A stretch of 63,407 nt of DNA, from positions 1-63,407 of the forward strand of contig NZ_JAUFQB010000057.1 of NCBI RefSeq assembly GCF_030409525.1, in the 5' to 3' direction. The position numbers were made by a program, and so were the translations under genes. Source of the DNA: Kaistella yonginensis. GTDB taxonomy: Bacteria; Bacteroidota; Bacteroidia; Flavobacteriales; Weeksellaceae. The notes beneath the pieces were generated by a model, which saw only the letters and a list, made by a program, of their open reading frames with translations, did no database searches and was not told where the DNA came from. Position 1 is the first letter of the stretch. Every line of letters begins with the position of its first letter. This document shows, one piece after another, positions 7,826-15,280 of the stretch.

Positions 7826-8566
7826 TTATTCAAATACTGTTAATATATCTTGTTGAATATTTTTTATAAGTTTATCAGCTTCATCAGAACTCCAATCAAT
7901 GTTTTGCAATGGGTTTCTTTTGTGCATATCACCAACTCGTTCAACTATGAAATTTTTAATTTGATTGAAAAGATTATTACAATCACTTTCATTCTTACTT
8001 TTTATTAGATTTTCATAGAACCATTTTGACAAAAGTTCATTAACATAATACCCGAAATATTTTATTATTACATCTTCCAAAGTATTGGTTGTAAAAGTTT
8101 CTTGCAAAAAAGTTTGTACCTCATCAATGGATTCAGCTTGTCCCATTAGTTCTTCTAACAATAATCTTGTAGCTTCTTTCGCGGCATTATCATCAATTGA
8201 AGTTGCACTACCAGAACAATATTCAATCAGGTGGTTAATTACATCACCAACTGTTTTATTATCAATATCTGTTAATCCGGTAGATTCAAGTGTCTGTCTA
8301 ATATTATTACCGGAACTAATAAACTTTGAAAAAACTCCCCCGATTTTCTTTGCAGTTCTGATACTACTTTTTCCTCCTGCCTTTGAACCGCCACGTCCGC
8401 CTGCTGATGCTCCACCCAATGCTGATACAAAATGTCCCATAATATTTTGTAGCTTCTGGGCAGGAAGAACAGAAGAATCACAATTTGAGGTAAGCGAAGA
8501 ACTTAGTGTACCCCAATTCGGAACCATTGAGTGTTTTACATCAGAAAATGATTTAGATGTTCCCAT
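7826..8566 (-). CDS. qatB: QatB, Qat defence system component
   Basis: A 246-residue protein of no known fold from sequence alone. It opens MGTSKSFSD, and the Met-Gly-Thr-Ser start is what I remember from other QatB proteins. A Gly/Ser/Lys/Arg-rich linker at about 70-95 (ASAGGRGGSKAGGKS) follows a polar region, and the rest is helical and acidic. If Met1 is removed, Gly2 becomes the N-terminus, a plausible acceptor for modification by the QueC-like QatC encoded next to it. It sits 2 bases after qatA and 2 bases before qatC. Assignment rests on gene order and the N-terminal motif. Confidence 0.85.
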   Translation of the reverse strand: MGTSKSFSDVKHSMVPNWGTLSSSLTSNCDSSVLPAQKLQNIMGHFVSALGGASAGGRGGSKAGGKSSIRTAKKIGGVFSKFISSGNNIRQTLESTGLTDIDNKTVGDVINHLIEYCSGSATSIDDNAAKEATRLLLEELMGQAESIDEVQTFLQETFTTNTLEDVIIKYFGYYVNELLSKWFYENLIKSKNESDCNNLFNQIKNFIVERVGDMHKRNPLQNIDWSSDEADKLIKNIQQDILTVFE

Positions 8567-8568
8567 TT

Positions 8569-10467
8569 TTATTTTTTTAGATTATATGCCTTACTTGCTC
8601 TTGATTTTCCATCTTTGAAATAATCATTTAAGAATTCCCCAAATTCAGGTTCTGATTTAAAGTCTGCTAATCTTGTAGCAACCGCAGGTTCAATATCTGA
8701 TACACTAATTATCTTAAGAGTCTCAATATAATTATAAACGCTGTTTTCAATTTGACCCTCTGTCATTGCATTGAAAATGTCATAAAACCGCTTTTGCTGA
8801 GGATTCCTTTTCAAATTTGAAGTTAGAAGATTGAAAAACGCATCTTTTTCAATATCACTAAAAGGTTGATACTTTTCAGAGAGTAAAGATTTCGTAACTG
8901 TAGCCGTCATATTTTCAGGCAATAACTCATTGAACAATGCCCTTACTACTGGTGGAATCATACTGGTTGCAGTGATAGAATTTTCTAACTTATCACGAGC
9001 AATCCAGTAATAATCTCGTAAATCAACTCCTGATAACAAAGGTTCTATTTGAAACCATTTTATTATTTTGGGTTTACTCCATTCTTTAAAATCTGTCTCT
9101 TTTATTTCCGAAATAACATCATCAATTCCTTTCTCTTTAGATAGAGCTTCAATCTCTGTTATTTCTTTTGGTACTCCGTCTTGGACAATTTGCCATTCAA
9201 ATAATTTCTTGAATAACTTGGGTTCAGAATATTCAAGTATCATCATTTTTGCAAGAACGGCATCATTAAAAGTTGTTAACGATGCTACTTCTGCAAGCCT
9301 CTTTCTGATAGTATAAGTATTTAGAAACCGTTTAATTTGTCGGGGATTTCCATACAAGCTATTTGTGAGTAAGGGAACTAATGAAGGAATCGTAATTACA
9401 TTATCTTTCACTTTCTGAAAATCTTCAGCTTCTAAAACCTTCTCAAAATTTGAGAGTCCAAATGCAGAATATTTATTAGTTAATCTATATTTCTTAAATT
9501 CATCAATTACATTTTTAAACTTAATTTCGTTTATTTCTTTTTTACAGATAAGCATTGATATATAAGTTTCAACCTCTGATTCAGAAAGTCTTGGTAAAGA
9601 ATAAGGCAGTTGAATTAATTTTTCTAAGTAATCAATTACAATCCTATTATTGTCTTCTTCAATTTCTTTGTTATTCTTATATTTATGTTCAATCGCATAT
9701 TTTACAATTCGAGGATCTGCTCCAATAATGAATGCTGTTTTAGGAACATTTAGAAAAAGTTTAATCGCTTCAAGATTTTCAATAATTCTTTCAGGACTAC
9801 ATCTATCTAAATCGTCAATAATTACAATTAGTCTTTTAAAATTTGTTGCTTCTAGTAGTTCCGAAAAGTCTGTTCTAAATTCCGCTACTGCATTTGTAGA
9901 GTTTTTATTTTCTTCTTTTCCTTCTTTTACAAAAGCGTTATATATTTCCTTTCCTTCTTCTGATTGAAGTTTTTCAATTATTTTTTCTGGATTATCTCCC
10001 CATTCTGTTAGCTTCTGAATTGCGTAAGGAACTAAGCTTAGTCCTCCTGTAAAATATGCAGAAACAGCAGGTAGAGCAACATTTTTCATCACCATACCAG
10101 CACCACGCATCCAATCAACAGATTTCCAAAGCTTTTTTACCTTTTCTTTTATCGTGTCCTTTATTTCAGCGGAAATTTTTTTGTTGTTTTCCAATTCTTT
10201 GAGAATTGAATTGAGCAATGCAGCTTTAGCATCATCATACCCCTCAAAAGTCCATCCATTAAAATATATGCAGAGAGAATCTTTATCATCTTCCTTATCA
10301 AATTCTTCTTTTACAATTTGCAAGATGCTAGATTTTCCACTTCCCCAATCGCCAAAAACACCTATTGTAATAGGCAGAACAGATTCGTCATTAATAATAT
10401 TGACTAACAAATCTGCATGTACTTTAAATCCTAAAAGGTCTTCTGATGTTTCGTTATCTGCCCACAT
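8569..10467 (-). CDS. qatA: QatA, KAP-family P-loop NTPase of the Qat defence system
   Basis: A 632-residue KAP NTPase. Walker A is GDWGSGKS (39-46) and Walker B IVIIDDLDRC (214-223). Between them lies a hydrophobic stretch (about 122-150) that matches the membrane-hairpin insertion typical of KAP proteins, so the protein may be membrane-associated. The C-terminal half is helical without a recognised domain. It is the first qat gene and begins 14 bases after the PDDEXK nuclease gene, suggesting one five-gene transcript. In Qat it is presumed to be the sensor or motor; the trigger is unknown. Confidence 0.92.
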   Translation of the reverse strand: MWADNETSEDLLGFKVHADLLVNIINDESVLPITIGVFGDWGSGKSSILQIVKEEFDKEDDKDSLCIYFNGWTFEGYDDAKAALLNSILKELENNKKISAEIKDTIKEKVKKLWKSVDWMRGAGMVMKNVALPAVSAYFTGGLSLVPYAIQKLTEWGDNPEKIIEKLQSEEGKEIYNAFVKEGKEENKNSTNAVAEFRTDFSELLEATNFKRLIVIIDDLDRCSPERIIENLEAIKLFLNVPKTAFIIGADPRIVKYAIEHKYKNNKEIEEDNNRIVIDYLEKLIQLPYSLPRLSESEVETYISMLICKKEINEIKFKNVIDEFKKYRLTNKYSAFGLSNFEKVLEAEDFQKVKDNVITIPSLVPLLTNSLYGNPRQIKRFLNTYTIRKRLAEVASLTTFNDAVLAKMMILEYSEPKLFKKLFEWQIVQDGVPKEITEIEALSKEKGIDDVISEIKETDFKEWSKPKIIKWFQIEPLLSGVDLRDYYWIARDKLENSITATSMIPPVVRALFNELLPENMTATVTKSLLSEKYQPFSDIEKDAFFNLLTSNLKRNPQQKRFYDIFNAMTEGQIENSVYNYIETLKIISVSDIEPAVATRLADFKSEPEFGEFLNDYFKDGKSRASKAYNLKK

Positions 10468-10481
10468 AGTTTTCTATCTCT

Positions 10482-11510
10482 TTATTGTGTATTAGTATTA
10501 TTTTCGTCCCCTTTATCCTCAAAACTCTCCAACTCCTTACTCACTTCATCCAGTAATTGTTCTTCAGTTGGTAAATACAATTCATATTGGCTTGCGACAA
10601 TCTGCTTCTGATTTTCAGGTAATGTGAAGCGTACAACTGCATCGTTTTTGTTGGCACAAAGCAAAATCCCGATGGTTGAATTTTCACGTGGCAATTTTTC
10701 TATACGGTCATAATAGTTTACATACATCTGCAACTGTCCAATATCCTGATGTGTGAGTTTATGTGTTTTGATTTCGATAATGACAAAGCATTGCAGTAAG
10801 CGGTTGTAGAAAATTAAATCTGCAAAGAATTCATCGCCTTCAATATGCATTCTTTTCTGCCTAGCCACAAATGAAAAACCGTTGCCTAACTCCAACAAAA
10901 AATCCTGTAAATGTGTGATAATAACATTTTCTAAATCTCTTTCGTAATAAGATGCTTCTCTTTTCAAACCAAGAAATTCTAAAAACATCGGGTCTTTGAT
11001 GATTGCTTTGGCATCGGATGGTTGCTTTTCGTTTTTGGCAATCGCCAAAACACTTTCTTTGTCATTACTCAACAAAAGACGCTCATACAAACTGCTGTAA
11101 ATCTGTCTTTCCAACTGTCGAGAAGTCCAATTGTTTTTTACAGTTTCGCCAATATAAAACTCTCTTTTGTCCTCATTGTCAATTCTTACGAGTGATTTAT
11201 ATTGCGTCCAGCTCAATTGCGAACGCAGTGCGTTCGCAATTGGGAATGTGCGATAAAACTGCCGAAATAACTCAACTTGTCTCTTAGAATATCCACTTCC
11301 ATATTCAGGTTCTAATTCTTTCGCAATGTACTGGGTAAGATATTTTCCATAATCAGCACGGTCTTTCCCTTGCTGTTCTTCTTCAAAAATACGTTTACCA
11401 ATATTCCAATACATCAAAGTTCGCTGATGATCAACGGCGCGAATAGCATTGTCCTTTGACTGAGTAATAATGGTCTTTATATCATTTATTACAGATTTAT
11501 TTACAAGCAT
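10482..11510 (-). CDS. YhcG/DUF1016 family PDDEXK nuclease
   Basis: A 342-residue protein with the two parts of the YhcG family: an N-terminal winged-helix-like DUF1016_N region (about 10-170, with YWNIGKRIFEEEQQ) and a C-terminal PDDEXK nuclease (about 180-330). The nuclease core is DLIFYN followed by FVIIEIKTHKLT, giving the D...ExK triad. Members are scattered through islands next to restriction and other defence genes. It is 14 bases upstream of qatA and could act with, or merely be co-expressed with, the Qat proteins. A perfect palindrome (11214-11242) lies within the coding sequence without breaking the frame. Confidence 0.85.
   Translation of the reverse strand: MLVNKSVINDIKTIITQSKDNAIRAVDHQRTLMYWNIGKRIFEEEQQGKDRADYGKYLTQYIAKELEPEYGSGYSKRQVELFRQFYRTFPIANALRSQLSWTQYKSLVRIDNEDKREFYIGETVKNNWTSRQLERQIYSSLYERLLLSNDKESVLAIAKNEKQPSDAKAIIKDPMFLEFLGLKREASYYERDLENVIITHLQDFLLELGNGFSFVARQKRMHIEGDEFFADLIFYNRLLQCFVIIEIKTHKLTHQDIGQLQMYVNYYDRIEKLPRENSTIGILLCANKNDAVVRFTLPENQKQIVASQYELYLPTEEQLLDEVSKELESFEDKGDENNTNTQ
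11214..11242. repeat. Perfect 29-base palindrome inside the nuclease gene
   Basis: Arms CAATTGCGAACGCA and TGCGTTCGCAATTG are separated by a single G. It encodes part of FPIANALRSQLSW in the N-terminal domain of the YhcG protein. Such a long GC-richer perfect palindrome in a coding region looks like an inserted palindromic element that keeps the frame; it would form a strong hairpin in the mRNA. Confidence 0.75.
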
Positions 11511-11826
11511 TATTTAGATATGAAATTTAAACTTAAAGAGTTTATAAAATTATGAAAAGAAAGTCAGATAGCATTATTTAAAATTCCGAAAATCAAGTGA
11601 AATGAAAAAAACAATAGATCTGCATTATATCCTTTACAAATTCACTAACAGAATGAAAAGGAGATGTGTTATAATTAAAATTAACAAGTCTGTCTACTGT
11701 ATTTTCATAACAACTTATTGCAAGAGAGATAAAAACAACTATTAAATATAATTTAATACCTTTAAAATATTATCAATATCTGTTAATAAATGGTCTGAAC
11801 ATAGTTTCTTGAGGTCTCAGAAAACC
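11511..11826. other. AT-rich gap upstream of the nuclease-qat operon
   Basis: This 316-base gap separates the operon start from the integrase stop. It is very AT-rich, with no open frame of note on either strand and no match that I can see to the TAnnTTTG promoter core close to the nuclease start. It should hold the promoter of the defence operon and perhaps the integrase terminator, but I cannot place either. Confidence 0.4.
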
Positions 11827-11827
11827 T

Positions 11828-13084
11828 TCAACACGAACCAATTACCTGAGAATTTGCTGCCACCTTCTTTTTATCAACAAATTTTTGTTTCAATAGCATC
11901 ATGTCTTCACTTACTTTTTTGTCTAAGATTTTTGCATAATGCTGGGTAGTCTTAATACTTTTGTGACCAAGCATTTTACTTACACTTTCAATAGAAACTC
12001 CATTGGATAAAGTAATAGTTGTGGCAAAAGTATGACGGGCAATGTGATAAGTTAATTCTTTGTTGATACCACATAAGTCTGCAATCTCCTTCAAATAAGC
12101 ATTCATTTTTTGATTGCTAAGAATAGGTAGTAGCTTTCCATTATTCACACATACAGGATGATTTTTGTATTTTTGAATGATTTGTTCAGTTTGAGAAAGC
12201 AGAGGAATATTAGAGGTCGTTTTAGTTTTCTGACGTTTGGTATAAATCCACTGAGATCCGTCCAATCCCAAATTGATATTGTGATAGGTGAGTTCTTTAG
12301 TATCAATATATGCCAATCCTGTGAAACAACTGAAGAGGAAAATATCTCTTACCAAAGACAATCTCTCATTTTTAAAATCTTTAGTAAAAAGCACCTCTAT
12401 TTCCTTTTCATTGAGAAACATTCTAGTTACTTCATCATATTTCGATTGATAATTCATAAAAGGATCTCTTTCCATCCATCCATTTGCAAGGCAAATACGA
12501 ATAATTTTACCAAAATTTTTGATATACTTGACAGCAGAATTATTATTACAGGACTTTTCGGTTCTTAAAAACAGTTCAAAATCATTCAGAAAAGCGTAAT
12601 TTATTTTCTTAATATCAATGTCTGAAATATTATACTTCCATTTCAAAAACTCTTTGGTATGTTTTAGAGTGGTTTTATAGCGGATTAATGTTCCAGGAGC
12701 GAACTCCTTCCCTACAAGCTTTTCCATTCGATCATTATGGTCCTGAAAAACCGGAATAAGTGTTCTTGAAAGTTCTCCTCTACCTAATAACTTGTTTTTA
12801 AGCGCTTCACAAGTCACCGTTTCTTTATCTCTCATCAATTCGTGATAAATATTGTAAACTTTCTGCTCAAATGTTTTTAGATAAAAATTAAGCGACTTGC
12901 TTTCTTCTGAAGAACCACTCACCTTCTGCATCGCAGAATTCCATTTTAAAGGATTTACAGTACGCTTTGTACTGATTTCGGATATTTTACCGTCAATGGT
13001 AATTCGTAAATAAATAGGAGCTTCTCCCGTAGAATTTATTTTGGCTTTTTTTACATAGAAAAGTAAATTAAAGGTCTTGTTCAT
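11828..13084 (-). CDS. Tyrosine recombinase / site-specific integrase (IntDOT-like)
   Basis: A 418-residue integrase: an N-terminal Arm DNA-binding domain (about 1-100), a SAM-like core-binding domain (about 110-210) and a catalytic domain (about 220-400). H347-x-x-R350 (YHIARHTFA), H374 (LGHKS) and the nucleophile Y383 (QHYAKI) are present. The first catalytic arginine is replaced by alanine (A258 in FTGLAYIDT), a substitution common in Bacteroidota integrases related to IntDOT and so not evidence of decay. It sits next to two tRNA-Asp genes whose 3' ends point at it, the usual layout for a tRNA-targeted island. The last 163 bases are repeated as a scar at 5383-5549. Confidence 0.92.
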   Translation of the reverse strand: MNKTFNLLFYVKKAKINSTGEAPIYLRITIDGKISEISTKRTVNPLKWNSAMQKVSGSSEESKSLNFYLKTFEQKVYNIYHELMRDKETVTCEALKNKLLGRGELSRTLIPVFQDHNDRMEKLVGKEFAPGTLIRYKTTLKHTKEFLKWKYNISDIDIKKINYAFLNDFELFLRTEKSCNNNSAVKYIKNFGKIIRICLANGWMERDPFMNYQSKYDEVTRMFLNEKEIEVLFTKDFKNERLSLVRDIFLFSCFTGLAYIDTKELTYHNINLGLDGSQWIYTKRQKTKTTSNIPLLSQTEQIIQKYKNHPVCVNNGKLLPILSNQKMNAYLKEIADLCGINKELTYHIARHTFATTITLSNGVSIESVSKMLGHKSIKTTQHYAKILDKKVSEDMMLLKQKFVDKKKVAANSQVIGSC

Positions 13085-13135
13085 ATTGTGTGGTTTTAAG
13101 ATTTAAAATTAACCTTAGTAAAACCTAAGCACAAG

Positions 13136-13229
13136 ATGTTCAGTTGCTGAACTAGCTTCTGAACATGGTTTATCTGAATTTCCAGTGACCTATTTTAACC
13201 TGTTTCAACAGGTCACTGAATAGGTCACT
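13136..13229. repeat. Cluster of short direct and inverted repeats between integrase and tRNA-Asp
   Basis: The stretch carries ATGTTCAG...CTGAACAT (13136-13166, with an internal CTGAAC), the inverted pair AGTGACCTATT (13184-13194) and AATAGGTCACT (13219-13229), an inner ACCTGTT/AACAGGT hairpin (13198-13213), and an additional AGGTCACT at 13210-13217. This density of recombinase-type half-sites between an integrase and its likely target tRNA suggests att or arm-binding sites, or operators of the integrase. Confidence 0.5.
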
Positions 13230-13274
13230 TTCAGATTGTGCTTTTTTAACTCTTTTTGAACACCCATAAAACAA

Positions 13275-13308
13275 AAAAAGCTTTAAAACATATGTTTTAA
13301 AGCTTTTT
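13275..13308 (-). terminator. Perfect 34-base palindrome, terminator of the tRNA-Asp transcript
   Basis: The sequence is its own reverse complement around CATATG, with 17-base arms beginning AAAAAGCTTTAAAACAT. Read on the minus strand it stands 24 bases after the tRNA gene at 13332-13405 and is followed by more T residues, as expected for a rho-independent terminator. Confidence 0.7.
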
Positions 13309-13331
13309 GTACTACTTTGATATTGTAGTTG

Positions 13332-13405
13332 CGATCCGGACGGGATTCGAACCCGCGACCTCCGCCGTGACAGGGCGGCATTCTAACCAGCTGAACTACC
13401 GGATC
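13332..13405 (-). tRNA. tRNA-Asp (anticodon GTC), second copy of a tandem pair
   Basis: A complete cloverleaf can be drawn: acceptor GATCCGG/CCGGATC plus discriminator G, D-arm with AGTTCAGCTGGTTAGA, anticodon arm with loop CTGTCAC, variable AGGTC, and T-arm with GGTTCGAATCC. CCA is not encoded. It is identical to the copy at 13475-13548. Its 3' end faces the integrase, which marks it as the probable insertion site of the island. Confidence 0.97.
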
Positions 13406-13474
13406 AATTTTTTTGAAAAGTATTGATAAACTTTTATACTGATTTTTATAAAAGGGGTGAAATTTATAAAAAAG

Positions 13475-13548
13475 CGATCCGGACGGGATTCGAACCCGCG
13501 ACCTCCGCCGTGACAGGGCGGCATTCTAACCAGCTGAACTACCGGATC
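13475..13548 (-). tRNA. tRNA-Asp (anticodon GTC), first copy of a tandem pair
   Basis: Same 74-base sequence as 13332-13405, separated from it by 69 bases. Both are read from the promoter at 13586-13615. Duplication of a tRNA gene next to an integrase may be ordinary tandem duplication or may reflect reconstitution by an integrating element. Confidence 0.97.
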
Positions 13549-13585
13549 ATTAGTTTGCAAAGAACGTCTTTCTTTTTGGTGAGTG

Positions 13586-13615
13586 CAAAAGTACAATATT
13601 AATCAGACTCTGCAA
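13586..13615 (-). promoter_or_regulatory. tRNA-Asp operon promoter
   Basis: On the minus strand a TTG (-33) is followed after exactly 19 bases by TACTTTTG and C, an excellent match to the Bacteroidota TTG-N19-TAnnTTTGC consensus. The -7 element lies 37 bases before the first tRNA, leaving room for a processed leader. Confidence 0.75.
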
Positions 13616-13624
13616 ACAATATTT

Positions 13625-13655
13625 AAAAAAAAATGCTTCCCTAATTAGGAAAGCA
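13625..13655 (-). terminator. trxA terminator
   Basis: Minus strand: arms TGCTTTCCTAA and TTAGGGAAGCA (one imperfect pair) followed by nine T residues, 23 bases after the thioredoxin stop codon. Confidence 0.8.
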
Positions 13656-13678
13656 CTCATTTTCAAGCAATTTATTTT

Positions 13679-13996
13679 TTATAAATGTGCAGATAATTTT
13701 TCAGCGATCACTTCTTTTGGTGCAACGCCTACAATTTTATCTACTACTTCTCCATTTTTGAAAATCAAAACAGTCGGAATATTTCTGATTCCGTAGTCTA
13801 CAGAAACTTGTTGGTTGTTATCTACATCTACTTTTCCTACCACTGCTCTTCCTTCGAAATCTGTCGCTACTTCTTCGATAATTGGACCCAAGGTTCTACA
13901 TGGTCCACACCATACTGCCCAAAAATCTACCAATACGGGTTTATCTGAATTTAAAACCATTTCCTGAAATGATTGATCTGTAATCTCTAATGCCAT
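13679..13996 (-). CDS. trxA: Thioredoxin
   Basis: A 105-residue cytoplasmic thioredoxin of usual length. The redox-active WCGPC is at about 29-33 (FWAVWCGPCR), and the cis-proline segment NIPTVLIFKNG is present. It reduces disulfides in cytoplasmic proteins such as ribonucleotide reductase. It has its own promoter (-7 at 14030-14037) and terminator, so it is monocistronic. Confidence 0.96.
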   Translation of the reverse strand: MALEITDQSFQEMVLNSDKPVLVDFWAVWCGPCRTLGPIIEEVATDFEGRAVVGKVDVDNNQQVSVDYGIRNIPTVLIFKNGEVVDKIVGVAPKEVIAEKLSAHL

Positions 13997-14029
13997 TTTT
14001 ATATATTTTTAATATTAATTTTTAGTCTA

Positions 14030-14037
14030 CAAATTTA
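14030..14037 (-). promoter_or_regulatory. trxA promoter -7 element
   Basis: TAAATTTG on the minus strand fits TAnnTTTG and would start a leader of roughly 28 bases before the trxA ATG. No TTG stands at the ideal -33 spacing. Confidence 0.5.
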
Positions 14038-14065
14038 CAACAATATTGCCAATTAACCTTCTTGT

Positions 14066-15241
14066 CTATCTATGTTCGCTATTTACTTTTTCTATTTGAA
14101 AACTCGTCGTAATTTCTACCAACGCTTCAACCAAGGTATCAATTTCTTCTTTTGTTGTAAAGTGGCTAAAAGAAACCCGTAAAGGAGTCGTATGATCCAT
14201 CTCTTCTTCATCCAGCACCATCATCATTACCATCGACGGTTTTGCGGCGCCAGATGAGCAGGCGCTTCCCTGTGAAATAGCAATTCCCTTCATGTCTAAT
14301 TTCAGGCCAATCATTGGATCTTTAAAAGGTAACAAAACACTCAAGACTGTGTATAAACTGTGTTCCATTTCGGCGCTTCGTCCGTTGAATTTTACACCTT
14401 CAATTTCCTTTGAAAGTTGATCAATTGTATATTGCTTGATTTCTTTAATATGATCAGCGTAACTGCTCATATTTTTTAAATATATTTCTAATGCTTTTCC
14501 TAAACCTACGATTCCGCACACATTTTCTGTGCCTGCGCGCAAACTTCTTTCTTGTGGACCACCGGTAATAATGCCTTTTAACCCGGAAGCTTTTCTGATA
14601 TAAGCAAAACCACTCCCTTTCGGACCGTGAAATTTATGGGCGCTACAAGACGCAAAATCAATGGGAATATCAGAAAAATCTAAATCCATATGCGCCATTG
14701 ATTGTACGGTATCAGAATGAAATAAGGCATTGTTTTCTTTACAAAGTATGGCTACTTTTTTAATATCCAGCAAGTTTCCTATTTCATTGTTGGCGTGCAT
14801 TAAAGTAACCAAGGTTTTTTTGTCTGAGCTCTTTAAAAGATTTTCTAACTGTGACAAACTTACATCTCCCTTTTGATCAGGACGAAGATAGGCAACCTCA
14901 ACTCCGTTTCTTTTCTTCATGTCTAAAACCGTTTCTGCAACGCACTTGTGTTCGATGGGCGAGGTAATAATTCGCTCGACATGCAAATGATTAACACAAG
15001 ATTGGATAATCATATTATTGGACTCGGTTCCACACGAAGTGAAAATGATTTCCGCAGGTGTCACTTTCAGATAATTTGCAACATCTCTTCGTACATTTTC
15101 GATAAGGATTTTAGCTTCCTGCCCAAGACTATGCGTAGAAGATGGGTTACCGAAATTATTCTTCAACACCTCTACCATGGCATCTATAACCTCCTCGGAG
15201 AGCGGCGTTGTGGCAGCATTATCCAAATAAATTTTATTCAT
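14066..15241 (-). CDS. Cysteine desulfurase, class V aminotransferase (NifS/IscS-like)
   Basis: A 391-residue PLP enzyme that removes sulfur from cysteine for Fe-S clusters or thio-modification. It opens IYLDNAATTP as the family does; the PLP lysine is in SAHKFHGPKG and the catalytic cysteine lies in GSACSSGAAKPS. The ordered region around the cysteine resembles the short-loop NifS/IscS type. No isc or suf partner genes are adjacent; trxA is downstream across the gap, and a HAD phosphatase ends 39 bases upstream. Housekeeping role likely, exact pathway not determinable here. Confidence 0.9.
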   Translation of the reverse strand: MNKIYLDNAATTPLSEEVIDAMVEVLKNNFGNPSSTHSLGQEAKILIENVRRDVANYLKVTPAEIIFTSCGTESNNMIIQSCVNHLHVERIITSPIEHKCVAETVLDMKKRNGVEVAYLRPDQKGDVSLSQLENLLKSSDKKTLVTLMHANNEIGNLLDIKKVAILCKENNALFHSDTVQSMAHMDLDFSDIPIDFASCSAHKFHGPKGSGFAYIRKASGLKGIITGGPQERSLRAGTENVCGIVGLGKALEIYLKNMSSYADHIKEIKQYTIDQLSKEIEGVKFNGRSAEMEHSLYTVLSVLLPFKDPMIGLKLDMKGIAISQGSACSSGAAKPSMVMMMVLDEEEMDHTTPLRVSFSHFTTKEEIDTLVEALVEITTSFQIEKVNSEHR

Positions 15242-15280
15242 TTTGACTTTTTATTTTTAGATTTTTTTCAGAGTTTAAAA

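Noticed and set aside
8085-8618. Open frame of 177 codons on the + strand opposite qatB
   Set aside because: It is antisense to a gene fixed by the qat order, has no recognisable domain, and its composition follows from the Gly/Ser codons of qatB.
10684-10699. CACGTG-containing sequence as a parS site in the YhcG gene
   Set aside because: Only the central six bases fit; the flanks do not match and it lies in an accessory gene.
11828-13084. Integrase inactivated by loss of catalytic arginine (A258)
   Set aside because: Alanine or serine at this position is usual in IntDOT-like Bacteroidota recombinases, and the rest of the catalytic set is intact.
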